DNA of 64,000 nt from TMED27 sp041397865 (GTDB lineage Bacteria > Pseudomonadota > Alphaproteobacteria > Micavibrionales > Micavibrionaceae). The notes under the pieces were generated by a model. The model ran no database searches and was not told the origin of the DNA. It saw only the letters and a list, made by a program, of their open reading frames with translations. Shown piece after piece: positions 1-8,160 of this stretch. The translations under genes were made by a program, and so were the position numbers. Position 1 is the stretch's first letter, and each line of letters begins with the position of its first letter. Location of the stretch: contig JAWKVT010000003.1 of NCBI GenBank assembly GCA_041397865.1, positions 124,001-188,000 of the forward strand, written 5' to 3'.

Positions 1-111
1 GCGCCGGATAAAGAAGGCGTTGAGACGATTTCTGTGGAATCAAGCGGCGCGACGACAAGCACAACCTATGCTGTGCGCGTTCCGGCAAAACCGCCAAAAG
101 GCCGGAAATAG
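1..111 (+). CDS. C-terminal end of an unidentified protein (cut by window edge)
   Basis: The first reading frame is open from base 1 to a TAG at 109-111 and encodes the last 36 residues of a protein whose start lies outside the window. The tail is rich in Ser, Thr and Val and ends in a basic Pro/Lys run (KPPKGRK). No motif identifies it. It converges with the minus-strand gene that ends at 131. It is called a gene only because the frame is open to the edge and stops just before the next gene. Confidence 0.5.
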   Translation, partial: APDKEGVETISVESSGATTSTTYAVRVPAKPPKGRK

Positions 112-130
112 GCCGTAAGGGCGTTTTTAA

Positions 131-427
131 TTATACGAAGTTGATCCGGTCGCAGGCCGTGCAGCAATACATTGCCTTGCCTTCAATATCCTGCCCCGGA
201 TCAAGGCCCCAGTCGCGGAAGAATCCGTCGATTTTTTCGCGCTGCTGGCGCACCAGCGGCGCGCGCATGACCTTGGCCACCAGCATATCGCCCAAACCAT
301 ATTGGCCGCTCTCCATGCGCTGATAGAGTTCGGCTTCGCGCTGGCGCGCCTCTTCATAGGTCGGCACGTATTGGCGGAATTCCTGAGGCGTCGCGCAACC
401 GCAATATGGGCAGTAAATATTTTCCAT
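131..427 (-). CDS. Small zinc-ribbon-like protein, function unknown
   Basis: The 98-residue protein has CPYC near residues 6-9 and a second cysteine group, CCTAC, near residues 88-92. This spacing suits a two-knuckle zinc ribbon. The middle is charged and helical (RQREAELYQRMESG). The ATG at 425-427 is preceded by a GGAGAGAAACC-type ribosome site on the minus strand. A longer overlapping frame (127-507) has a poor composition and is a shadow. A role in nucleic-acid or protein binding is possible but not shown; no close family was recognised. Confidence 0.65.
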   Translation of the reverse strand: MENIYCPYCGCATPQEFRQYVPTYEEARQREAELYQRMESGQYGLGDMLVAKVMRAPLVRQQREKIDGFFRDWGLDPGQDIEGKAMYCCTACDRINFV

Positions 428-468
428 GGTTTCTCTCCACAGTTCAGGTGATTGTGTATGTTTATAGT

Positions 469-544
469 GTCATTGCAAGCGCCGCGAAGCAATCCAGAAC
501 TCTTCAAATGGATTGCCGCGTCGCTAACTCTCCTCGCAATGACG
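469..544. repeat. REP-like palindromic intergenic repeat
   Basis: The left arm (GTCATTGCAAGCGCCGCGAA) and right arm (ending CTCCTCGCAATGAC) are imperfect reverse complements. A second inner pair matches AATCCAG with TGGATTGC. This is the well-known 'cattgcgag...gaagcaatccag' type of dispersed palindromic element found between genes in many proteobacteria. It sits between two minus-strand genes and can fold into a long hairpin in transcripts. No second copy was seen in this window. Confidence 0.7.
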
Positions 545-549
545 GGGTT

Positions 550-918
550 TTATTCGCACCAGTGTTTAGAGGTAGGGCATTTGATCATGTTTTTGCTCTG
601 GCCATCCGGGCAGGGTTCGTCCGCCGTGGTGGGTTGTCCGGCTGCGCGGGCGAGATTATCGAGGTCGATGAAGGTGCCTTTGGCTTTTTTCGCCGCGGCG
701 ACGGACATGGCGCAGCATTCATCGGTGACGGTTTCCGAAAAGCCGCGAAAGACGTTGTACCATTTGTCGTCCTGCCGTGACTGGCAGGATTTCATGTGCC
801 GGGCGTAATAGGACGCATCACTTTCCTCGAACGCATAGGCGCCGGTGGTGGTGAGGAGGAGCAAAATAAACAGCGCTCCAATCAAAGCCCATAAGTTTGT
901 TTCTCTAATCTTCTTCAT
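550..918 (-). CDS. Exported cysteine-rich small protein, unknown
   Basis: The 122-residue protein starts with a basic n-region (MKKIRETN) and a hydrophobic stretch of about 20 residues ending in AYA-FEES, a plausible signal peptidase I site. The mature part has seven cysteines (CQSR, DECCAM, PCPD, KCPT, HWCE), suggesting disulfides in the periplasm. Its start overlaps the end of the upstream gene by 14 bases, so the two are probably translationally coupled behind thiC. No family was recognised. Confidence 0.7.
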   Translation of the reverse strand: MKKIRETNLWALIGALFILLLLTTTGAYAFEESDASYYARHMKSCQSRQDDKWYNVFRGFSETVTDECCAMSVAAAKKAKGTFIDLDNLARAAGQPTTADEPCPDGQSKNMIKCPTSKHWCE

Positions 919-1762
919 CTACTTCTTCTATTAAGCGATCAATATCCTCGAGAAAGTCGTTCAACAATTTTTGATTTTTGTTGTTTGATTTTTCAATTAA
1001 CTCTTCCAGCAAAGTAAATATTTTATCATCTGCTTTAGAATCTAATTCCTCTCTCATGGCAAATATTACAGCCCCCGCCGCCTTGGTTATCTCGGTAAGC
1101 AATGGAACTATCTGTTTTGTTATTTCTAACTTTTGTAAGGCTATTTCCTTGCTGATTTCTGTTCCTCTGGGAATGCGCTCCTGTACTTCTTTCATGTATT
1201 CGTCTGATGCTTCTGTAAGGGATGCCCAAAGTTCTTCGTTGTGCTGCCCTTCACGGTTAAATTCTTCCATCTTAGCCGTAATATCTTTATGAGCCTCAGT
1301 CGATATTTTACGTAGCTCTTCATTGCTGGCATGTTCAATCTCTAAATTTTGTAAATTTAACTTGTGTGGCATGACTGAAAAAAGAGCATTATTAATCAGA
1401 TTTGAGCACTCATAAAATCTCTCTAAGACTTTTTTTCCGGCAATTAATTGCACTTTGTAGAACTTGGCCGTGAAATCATAATTTGAGTTGTTAGAAAAGC
1501 TTGGAATATCTGCTTCACTTATACTCGAAAGGGTATTGATGGCGGCGGCAACTGATTCTATAGCACCATAATAAATATCCCTTCTAAGCGACATTTCTCG
1601 GTCTTCAGCACGCATCCCTCTATCGTGCTCAAGCTGTTTGGTGAGTCTACTCCCCTCAGAGACATTTTGTATTAGAGTGACTATTAATGTAATCAATCCC
1701 CCGACAAAAGCACCGCCTAAACCACTTAAGACTACCCACGCTTCTTGAGGAATATTTTCCAT
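905..1762 (-). CDS. Membrane-anchored coiled-coil protein, unknown
   Basis: The 285-residue protein has one N-terminal membrane helix (about residues 8-32, WVVLSGLGGAFVGGLITLIV). A long, highly charged helical region follows, probably coiled coil, with an acidic C-terminus (EEVDEED). The ATG directly abuts the thiC stop codon, so it is likely read from the thiC transcript. The DNA is visibly AT-richer than thiC, which suggests late acquisition. The layout resembles small membrane-tethered scaffold or sensor proteins, but no family was recognised and a thiamine role is not implied. Confidence 0.75.
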   Translation of the reverse strand: MENIPQEAWVVLSGLGGAFVGGLITLIVTLIQNVSEGSRLTKQLEHDRGMRAEDREMSLRRDIYYGAIESVAAAINTLSSISEADIPSFSNNSNYDFTAKFYKVQLIAGKKVLERFYECSNLINNALFSVMPHKLNLQNLEIEHASNEELRKISTEAHKDITAKMEEFNREGQHNEELWASLTEASDEYMKEVQERIPRGTEISKEIALQKLEITKQIVPLLTEITKAAGAVIFAMREELDSKADDKIFTLLEELIEKSNNKNQKLLNDFLEDIDRLIEEVDEED

Positions 1763-3526
1763 CTAAGCTGCCTCATCCTTCTTTTCCTGCTCCGCGACGA
1801 AGTCTCTCACGTCCTGCGTGATTTTCATGGAGCAGAATTTGGGCCCGCACATGGAGCAGAAGGAGGCGACCTTGTGCCCCTCCGCCGGGAGGGTTTCATC
1901 GTGCATGCTTCTGGCCGTGTCGGGGTCTAAAGACAAATTAAACTGGTCGTTCCAGCGGAATTCGAAACGTGCCAGCGACAGCGCGTCATCCCTACGCTGC
2001 GCGCCCGGATGCCCCTTGGCCAGGTCGGCGGCGTGGGCGGCGATTTTGTAGGTGATGACGCCTGTTTTCACATCGTCTCTGTTCGGGAGGCCGAGATGCT
2101 CCTTCGGTGTCACGTAACACAGCATCGCGGTGCCGTACCAGCCGATTTGCGCGGCGCCAATGGCCGAGGTTATGTGGTCGTAACCTGGGGCGATGTCGGT
2201 CGTGAGGGGCCCCAAAGTATAAAACGGCGCCTCATGACATTCCTTAAGTTCTTTTTCCATGTTCTCCTTAATCAAATGCATCGGCACATGACCCGGACCT
2301 TCGATCATCACCTGACAATCATGGTCCCACGCCTTCTTCGTAAGCTCGCCCAGCGTTTTCAGCTCGGCAAACTGCGCACGGTCATTGGCATCTTTAATCG
2401 CACCGGGACGCAGGCCATCACCCAGAGAGAAGCTTACGTCATAAGCTTTCATGATCTCGCAAATCTCATCAAAGCGTGAATAAAGGAAGCTTTCGCGGTG
2501 ATGCGCCATACACCATTTGGCCATGATCGAGCCGCCGCGCGAGACGATTCCAGTAATACGCTCCGCAGTGTATTGAATAAACGGCAGGCGGACGCCGGCG
2601 TGAATCGTGAAGTAATCGACGCCTTGTTCGGCCTGTTCAATTAATGTGTCGGCGAAGATGTCGAAGGTGAGGTCTTCGGCGATGCCGCCGACTTTTTCCA
2701 GCGCCTGGTAGATTGGCACGGTGCCGAGCGGCACGGGCGAGTTGCGCAGGATCCATTCGCGGGTGTCGTGGATGTCTTTGCCCGTTGAGAGGTCCATGAT
2801 GGTGTCCGCGCCCCAGCGTGTGGCCCAAACCATTTTATCGACTTCCTCGCCGATGCTTGATGTGACGGCGGAGTTGCCGATATTGGCGTTGATCTTCACA
2901 AGGAAGTTGCGGCCGATGATCATCGGTTCGGATTCGGGGTGGTTGATATTGGCGGGGATAATCGCGCGGCCCTCGGCGACTTCCTTGCGGACAAATTCGG
3001 GGGTGATGAAATCTGGCAATACCGCGCCAAAGCCCTCGCCGCCCTGGTTGTTGTGGACTTGCTCGCGGGCCTGATTTTCGCGGATGGCGATATATTCCAT
3101 CTCCGGGGTGATGATGCCTTTACGCGCGTAGTGCATTTGCGTGACGTTCTGGCCCGCCCGCCCGCGGAGCGGTTTTTCGGGGGAGGCGGGGAAACGTTCG
3201 TGCTTGACTTTACGGCGCTCGAGTGCAGCTTCGTCCTTGTAACCGTTATCCATGGGGAGGGTGCGGCGGCCTTCGACCTCCTCTGTGTCAGCGCGATCGG
3301 CAATCCACCGGCTGCGCATTTTGGGCAGGCCGCGCATGATGTCGAGTTCTATGCTGTCATCCGTGTAAGGGCCGGACGTGTCATAGACGGTGATTTTGTC
3401 ATCGTTGGTCAACGATATCTCGCGCATGGCGACTTTATGCCGGCCGATATAAACTTTCTTTGAGGCGGGCAAGCTGCCGCGTGTGACATGTGTTGTGCTG
3501 GGGCAAATTCCATCTTTAGGGGACAT
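1763..3526 (-). CDS. thiC: Phosphomethylpyrimidine synthase ThiC
   Basis: This is the radical-SAM enzyme that converts aminoimidazole ribotide to HMP-phosphate, the pyrimidine half of thiamine. The 587 residues match the usual length. Family hallmarks include the N-terminal YDTSGPYTD, the central FSLGDGLRPG and EGPGHVPM, and the C-terminal cluster motif CSMCGPKFC (C-x2-C-x4-C) that binds the 4Fe-4S cluster. The ATG at 3524-3526 follows TAAGGAAAACGAAA, so the ribosome site overlaps the upstream stop codon. It is the second gene behind a TPP riboswitch and should be repressed when TPP is plentiful. Confidence 0.97.
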   Translation of the reverse strand: MSPKDGICPSTTHVTRGSLPASKKVYIGRHKVAMREISLTNDDKITVYDTSGPYTDDSIELDIMRGLPKMRSRWIADRADTEEVEGRRTLPMDNGYKDEAALERRKVKHERFPASPEKPLRGRAGQNVTQMHYARKGIITPEMEYIAIRENQAREQVHNNQGGEGFGAVLPDFITPEFVRKEVAEGRAIIPANINHPESEPMIIGRNFLVKINANIGNSAVTSSIGEEVDKMVWATRWGADTIMDLSTGKDIHDTREWILRNSPVPLGTVPIYQALEKVGGIAEDLTFDIFADTLIEQAEQGVDYFTIHAGVRLPFIQYTAERITGIVSRGGSIMAKWCMAHHRESFLYSRFDEICEIMKAYDVSFSLGDGLRPGAIKDANDRAQFAELKTLGELTKKAWDHDCQVMIEGPGHVPMHLIKENMEKELKECHEAPFYTLGPLTTDIAPGYDHITSAIGAAQIGWYGTAMLCYVTPKEHLGLPNRDDVKTGVITYKIAAHAADLAKGHPGAQRRDDALSLARFEFRWNDQFNLSLDPDTARSMHDETLPAEGHKVASFCSMCGPKFCSMKITQDVRDFVAEQEKKDEAA

Positions 3527-3537
3527 TTTCGTTTTCC

Positions 3538-3870
3538 TTATTTTGTGTAGCTGGCGGCGTCGAGCTCCATAACCTCAACGCTGAGAGATACGGTGGGACG
3601 AATAAAACTTTGTGCGGTATCGTAAAGAGCCTGAGCCATGGCTTTACGGGTTGCATCATCGCGGCCCGGCAAAAGTTTGAGCGTAATATGCATCAGCGTG
3701 TCGGCATCGTTTTCATCACCCGCAATCGTATAATCCAAAGGGATTGCGCGGGTTTTAATTGCCCCGATATTGACGCTTTCGTGGCTTGCAACGGTTTTGT
3801 GCAAAGCGGCCAGAAAATCGGGCGTATCAAGCGCGATATTCGATGAATGTTCAACAATGATATGGGGCAT
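3538..3870 (-). CDS. 5-carboxymethyl-2-hydroxymuconate isomerase-fold protein (tautomerase superfamily)
   Basis: The 110-residue protein begins MPHIIVEHSSN, with the N-terminal proline expected of the tautomerase superfamily after Met removal. It resembles the CHMI/HpaF family through the strand-helix-strand pattern, a conserved central stretch (TLMHITLKLLPGRD) and an end in VSLSVEVMELD. CHMI normally acts in homoprotocatechuate breakdown, but no such genes are nearby. The gene lies directly after the TPP riboswitch and 11 bases before thiC, so it is co-regulated with thiamine synthesis. Its real substrate is unknown. Confidence 0.8.
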   Translation of the reverse strand: MPHIIVEHSSNIALDTPDFLAALHKTVASHESVNIGAIKTRAIPLDYTIAGDENDADTLMHITLKLLPGRDDATRKAMAQALYDTAQSFIRPTVSLSVEVMELDAASYTK

Positions 3871-3879
3871 TACGGTTTC

Positions 3880-3958
3880 CTTTCCCTTGCGCCGGTATTA
3901 ACCGGATCAGGTTCGAGGCGTGTTTCTCAGCCACATTCAAGCAGCACCGCCAAGGTTT
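3880..3958 (-). promoter_or_regulatory. TPP riboswitch (THI element)
   Basis: Read on the minus strand, the stretch contains the conserved TPP-aptamer blocks in order: GGCGGTGCTGC, GTGGCTGAGAAA, and then AACCTGATCCGGTTAATACC followed by GGCGCAAGGGAA. CTGAGA forms the pyrimidine-binding pocket and the CCTGATC...GGTTAATACCGGCG block the pyrophosphate arm. It ends about 10 bases before the start of the CHMI-fold gene, so control by hiding the ribosome site is likely. The 'gene off with ligand' mode is inferred from thiC leaders in general. Confidence 0.95.
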
Positions 3959-3969
3959 CATGATGCGCC

Positions 3970-3999
3970 TACACTCGCACATTCAAAAAAATTGTCAAT
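3970..3999 (-). promoter_or_regulatory. Candidate promoter for the riboswitch-thiC operon
   Basis: On the minus strand a perfect -35 box TTGACA lies at 3994-3999. About 17-18 bases on, at 3970-3976, there is only a weak -10 (AGTGTA). Transcription would begin near 3960, just before the aptamer, which is the right place. The poor -10 keeps this tentative. Confidence 0.4.
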
Positions 4000-4070
4000 G
4001 CAGGATCTGAGGCGTGCATTGGCCATATTTTTATTGACATAATATTTTTTTAGTTGGTAAGGTGCCAGTC

Positions 4071-5246
4071 ATGTTTCGCAATGATAGAGATATGAATGCG
4101 GCGGCGCTCCCTGTAGAGAACTTCGCACTGGATAAAGAAAGCTTCGCGGCGCGAATGACTGGGGCACTGCCGCATGGAATAGTCAAATCGCCTGAGAATT
4201 TCAGTGATCTGGATTTCACGGTTGAAGACCCCATGAATATGAAGGCAGTGGATACGCTGGTTTTTAATGCAGCGATGGATATGCGTAGGTATATGCATCC
4301 GGAAGGGACGCTTTATGTTGTTCTCAGCGAGCGGCATGCAAGACCAAGCCATGTTATGACGCAAACGGGATTAGTTGATAATATCACTGATGCGTATGTG
4401 TCCGGTGGTCAAGATTCATCTTTACGTTCAGTTTTTGGGATAGAATTGCCCTATAATGATTTGTCATACCATCTCCAAGACGCTTATAATTTATCGATAA
4501 CCCCGGCACAAAGAAAATTCTTACATCTTCACGACCCGCTGGGACATATTTTTACCCGTGCCGCTATGGCAAAAAAATATATGGGCGAAATGACTCCCTA
4601 TACGAGGAATCAACGCTTTGCAGCAATCCTGCGTAATAAAACACCTCTCGTTCTTATTGATGCAGCACAAAAAGGATACTTTGTATCGTATCTGGATGAA
4701 TGTGATGAAATGGCCGCAGAAATTGCTGACAATCTCTATAAGATTGATTTGGCGTGTGAAGATGTTTTGACTAATACATCGGCTATAGGGCATACACGTG
4801 GCGTGGTAATCCGTAATGGCGTGATGGCAAAGCGTTTAAAAGCGGCGGCGAAAGACGCAGGAATTGTAATTGCTGGGACAGGAATAAATCATCTTGGCAA
4901 CGAAAGAAAAAGTTTGGGCTTTAAAACCTCTTTGCCGTATTTTCTGGCCGAAGAAACAGGGCCACACGATCGCATTCTGACCATTTTTCTGGCCAGTGCG
5001 CGGGATGGTCTTACACCGGAGAATATCACGTCGGAAGGTAATCATGATAAAATCACGTCCATGATGGTACGCGGGCTTACTGACACCAAGTATGATGAGG
5101 TCAATGAGAAAGACTTCAGCCTTGCGCTTGGCGCGTCCTACGGACACAATATCCCGCAGCGCTTTTACCCCCCTGATATACCGTCGCCAAGCGATATGTA
5201 TGAGGAGCTTAAGCACTTGCTTGCGTCTCACTCTTGCGCTATTTAG
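4071..5246 (+). CDS. Uncharacterised protein, possibly of the TraB/ChaN/EreA-type fold
   Basis: The protein has 391 residues. The ATG at 4071 has AAGG eight bases upstream; an in-frame GTG at 4062 is less likely. Two segments hint at a fold: TLYVVLSERHARPSHVM near the N-terminus, and RNGVMAKRLKAAAKDAG followed by IVIAGTGINHLGN in the second half. The second recalls the 'RN..MA..i....g...vvvGagHl.G' pattern of TraB/GumN and related proteins. No signal peptide is visible, so it should be cytoplasmic. It is divergent from the thiamine operon and seven bases upstream of the Sco1 gene. Function unknown; the fold assignment is weak. Confidence 0.7.
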   Translation: MFRNDRDMNAAALPVENFALDKESFAARMTGALPHGIVKSPENFSDLDFTVEDPMNMKAVDTLVFNAAMDMRRYMHPEGTLYVVLSERHARPSHVMTQTGLVDNITDAYVSGGQDSSLRSVFGIELPYNDLSYHLQDAYNLSITPAQRKFLHLHDPLGHIFTRAAMAKKYMGEMTPYTRNQRFAAILRNKTPLVLIDAAQKGYFVSYLDECDEMAAEIADNLYKIDLACEDVLTNTSAIGHTRGVVIRNGVMAKRLKAAAKDAGIVIAGTGINHLGNERKSLGFKTSLPYFLAEETGPHDRILTIFLASARDGLTPENITSEGNHDKITSMMVRGLTDTKYDEVNEKDFSLALGASYGHNIPQRFYPPDIPSPSDMYEELKHLLASHSCAI

Positions 5247-5252
5247 GGTTCC

Positions 5253-5921
5253 ATGAACCCACAGATTAAAAAACGGCTTATCCGTACGTTTGTGCTTTCG
5301 CTTGTTGCGCTGGTGGTTGGCGGCGGCGTAGCGTGGATACAGATTCAAATGCAAAATGCGCGGGTCACAACCAAAGAAGGCAAGGCGATGGAAACCGCCA
5401 TGCCGATTGCAGGGCTGAATATCGGCGGGCCGTTTTCGCTGACCAATCATCTGGGCGAGGCGGTGACGGAAAAGAATTACGACGGGCAATACAAGCTGAT
5501 TTATTTCGGCTTTACCTATTGCCCGGCAATTTGCCCGACAGAGCTGCAAAAAATCAGCCGCGTTATGAGTGCGCTGGAGAAAAAGCAGCCTGCAGCGGCA
5601 AAAACCGTTCAACCTCTCTTTATCACCGTCGATCCGGAGCGCGACACGCAGGCGGTGATGAAGGAATATGTAAGCCTGTTCCACCCCAAGCTGGTCGGTT
5701 TGACCGGCACGAAGGCGCAGATTGATTTTGTGAAAAAATCCTACCGCATTTTTGCAACCAAGGTGAAAGATGAAAGCGCGAATGATTACACGGTCGATCA
5801 CTCATCCTTTATCTATCTTATGGGCCCGGATAATACGTTGCTTGGCATGTACCGGGCAAGCGACACGCCCGATGAGATTTATGCCGATTTGTTAAAGCGT
5901 CTCGGCCTGCGCGAATCTTAA
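5253..5921 (+). CDS. SCO1/SenC family copper chaperone for cytochrome oxidase
   Basis: The protein is 222 residues long with an N-terminal membrane anchor (about residues 10-30) and a thioredoxin-like domain facing the periplasm. The copper-binding CxxxC is visible as CPAIC (Cys90 and Cys94), and the third ligand is a histidine in TVDHSSF (His183). VDPERDT is another family signature. Sco proteins deliver copper to the CuA site of cytochrome c oxidase or maintain its cysteines. It follows the upstream gene closely and is convergent with the SCP2-fold gene, overlapping its stop by four bases. Confidence 0.93.
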   Translation: MNPQIKKRLIRTFVLSLVALVVGGGVAWIQIQMQNARVTTKEGKAMETAMPIAGLNIGGPFSLTNHLGEAVTEKNYDGQYKLIYFGFTYCPAICPTELQKISRVMSALEKKQPAAAKTVQPLFITVDPERDTQAVMKEYVSLFHPKLVGLTGTKAQIDFVKKSYRIFATKVKDESANDYTVDHSSFIYLMGPDNTLLGMYRASDTPDEIYADLLKRLGLRES

Positions 5922-6220
5922 TCCTCGAGAATGGCGTTGAGCTTCATGGCCAGTCCCATGGAGCCTTTGACTTTCAGCTTTCCCATCATAAAAGCGATGT
6001 TCGGGTCCTGCGTTCCGGCGAGAATGTTTTTGAATGTCGCCAAAGACGTTTCGAGCGTTACGTCGGCGTCGGCGTCTTCATCGGAAATCACGGGTGGGGA
6101 TTGCGCTGCGTCGACGAAAATGCGACCTTCATCGCCAAAGTCGAATTTGACTTTAGCGTTCAGCCCGGCGGCCATGGTCATTTTTTCTTTTATTTTTGCA
6201 GTGATTTCGTCCAAAGACAT
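5918..6220 (-). CDS. SCP2 sterol-binding domain protein
   Basis: From the ATG at 6218-6220 the protein is about 100 residues (MSLDEITAKIKEKM...), the size of one SCP2 fold. The pattern VKFDFGDEGRIFVD, DADVTLETSLATFKNILAG, and FMMGKLKVKGSMGLAMKLNAIL is typical of bacterial SCP2-domain proteins, which bind lipids or acyl-CoA in a hydrophobic tunnel. The frame extends to 6280, but the extra 20 residues do not look like the fold. It is probably a lipid carrier; the ligand is unknown. Confidence 0.88.
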   Translation of the reverse strand: MSLDEITAKIKEKMTMAAGLNAKVKFDFGDEGRIFVDAAQSPPVISDEDADADVTLETSLATFKNILAGTQDPNIAFMMGKLKVKGSMGLAMKLNAILED

Positions 6221-6375
6221 TATTCCGGCCCTTAAATTATGTTTGCGTGTATCCAAGGATTTTCGATCATCCCCATGCATAAGGCATAGCGGAATTTTTA
6301 AAGATTGTCTCCCCCAAAACGGAGTGCTAGTCTTGGTGGCGCTTACGGATTAATTATATTTTCAGGATTTAAATT

Positions 6376-8025
6376 ATGCATCGCGTTTTGACTTCTCGAC
6401 GACATTTCAAACTCACGCTTTTAAGCGGTCTTTTTCTGGGTGCGCTGTCCGCACCGGTCTATGCGGCAAATCCGCCGGAGCCGGAGCTTTATTTCTATCC
6501 GGCGCAGGGATGGTCGATCGCGCAAGATCGCGGTTCATGTTCGATTTCAAGCCGCTTTAATAACAGCTTCGTGCTTGGTTTCAGCGGCGACGACCAGTGG
6601 ATCGGAGGAATGAGCCTTGATCTTCAGCAGGATATTCTCGAAGCCGGAAAATCCTATGACGTGACCTTCACCATACCGGGTCTGCAAAGCAAGACATTCA
6701 AAGCTTCGGGGAAATCCGCAAGCCTGCTTGGCGTGGATTTACGAAAGCAAAAAGAATTTTATAAAGCGCTACGCGAATCGGCTGTGCTGGACATGAATAT
6801 GGAGGGCAATAATTTCCGGTTTTATCTGACCGGGTTTGCAAACTCCGCAGCGAATTTTGAGCGCTGCATGGCCGGGGCGGTTATCGAGAATCCGGAGAAT
6901 AAAGCTGCCAAGATGTTGACGGCGCGTTCGGAGGAAGAAAGCTTCACGCTCAATGAGTCCATTGCGATGGAAGATGCGGCCCGGGCAAAGACTGCGGCGG
7001 TGGTTGAGATTTTACCGGAAAATCCCGCGCCGGTGATTCAGGAAATCCCGGTTCGTGAAACTGTGAAGGTCGGGGGGCATGTTGTTCCTGGCGAAGAGCG
7101 CAGCGCAGCGCAGAATGACGGGGCTATCCTCGATACGAATGTTCAGGATCTTCTGGACCAGCCCGCAACACAGGACCCTCAGGCGACAGGGCGCAAGCGC
7201 CTTTCGGAGCAACTTGCCGAACAAATTGCGCAAAACCCTTCCTTGATTGACGTTGAAGGCAGATCTGCGCCGGAGCCTTTACAAGCGCGCAAGGCACTGG
7301 AGATGCCGCCGGGTATGGAAGGCATGCCGCTTGTTCCCGATTATGATAGCGGCGCAGGTGCCTCGCAGGCGGCGCAAACGCAGACGGCGGCGGTTGAAGA
7401 TTTTGCCGCGGTGGACGCAGAAGCGGAGCCTCCGGCAGAGGCTTTGTTAGCGCCGCTTGAAAAGGATAACGCGGCGGTAGAACCTACCAGCGTAGCACCT
7501 GCGGAAACGGCGGTTGTGGCGGAACCGGAGCCGGAACCTGAAACGATCAGAACATCTTCACCGCCGGTGAAGGTTCACAGACAAGTTACACGGGCCGAAG
7601 CCGATTTTACGGCTCTTGAACCTGCCGGGCCGGGGCCGGGCGTGCAGGAATTGCGCAGGCAGGTGCTTGATCTTGAAGACATGGTCGAAGCGCTGAAGAA
7701 TGAAAACCGCGCTTTGAATGATGAGCTATCATCGGCTTTGAAGGAATCGGAGGATGAGCGTATGAGCATTGCTTCCGAAAACTGGAACCTTGAGCGGGCG
7801 ACAATGAAGTTTAATGAGGCCGAGCGGCAAATTAAGCGGCTTGGGCGCCAGCTTCAGCAGGAGCGTGCGAAGCATAATGCGGAAAAGCGCGAGCTTGAGG
7901 CTATGCTTTTTGATCCGCAGGTGACGGATCAGGCACAGCTTGCGCGGCTGGCGGCGCTTGAGGAAAAGCTGATGAAAGCTGAAAGAGAGCTTGAGAAATA
8001 TCGCGGGCGCGGCGCGGCAGAGTAA
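6376..8025 (+). CDS. Exported protein with C-terminal coiled coil, unknown
   Basis: The 549-residue protein has a signal peptide (basic start, hydrophobic core, cleavage near PVYAAN at about residue 30). A compact N-terminal domain to about residue 165 has two cysteines (SCSIS and RCMAG). A long acidic Pro/Ala/Glu-rich linker follows, then a coiled coil from about residue 415 to the end. The design of periplasmic domain, flexible linker and coiled coil suits an envelope scaffold or adaptor. No family was recognised. It stands alone on the plus strand with its own 5' gap. Confidence 0.8.
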   Translation: MHRVLTSRRHFKLTLLSGLFLGALSAPVYAANPPEPELYFYPAQGWSIAQDRGSCSISSRFNNSFVLGFSGDDQWIGGMSLDLQQDILEAGKSYDVTFTIPGLQSKTFKASGKSASLLGVDLRKQKEFYKALRESAVLDMNMEGNNFRFYLTGFANSAANFERCMAGAVIENPENKAAKMLTARSEEESFTLNESIAMEDAARAKTAAVVEILPENPAPVIQEIPVRETVKVGGHVVPGEERSAAQNDGAILDTNVQDLLDQPATQDPQATGRKRLSEQLAEQIAQNPSLIDVEGRSAPEPLQARKALEMPPGMEGMPLVPDYDSGAGASQAAQTQTAAVEDFAAVDAEAEPPAEALLAPLEKDNAAVEPTSVAPAETAVVAEPEPEPETIRTSSPPVKVHRQVTRAEADFTALEPAGPGPGVQELRRQVLDLEDMVEALKNENRALNDELSSALKESEDERMSIASENWNLERATMKFNEAERQIKRLGRQLQQERAKHNAEKRELEAMLFDPQVTDQAQLARLAALEEKLMKAERELEKYRGRGAAE

Positions 8026-8160
8026 GCTTTTTTCCAAAGCGGTCTTAATTCCCTGTAACGCGGCGGACAACGCGCCGGTTCTGTTTCTATGGCAATTCTT
8101 ATCCGGCTTGTGCTACAAAACCGGATGGCTTCGGGGAATCACAATACGGGAACAGGCGCG

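Noticed and set aside
4836..5801. A 321-residue minus-strand frame across the 4071 and Sco1 genes
   Set aside because: It spans two well-supported plus-strand genes and their junction and has an Arg/His/Cys-rich shadow composition.
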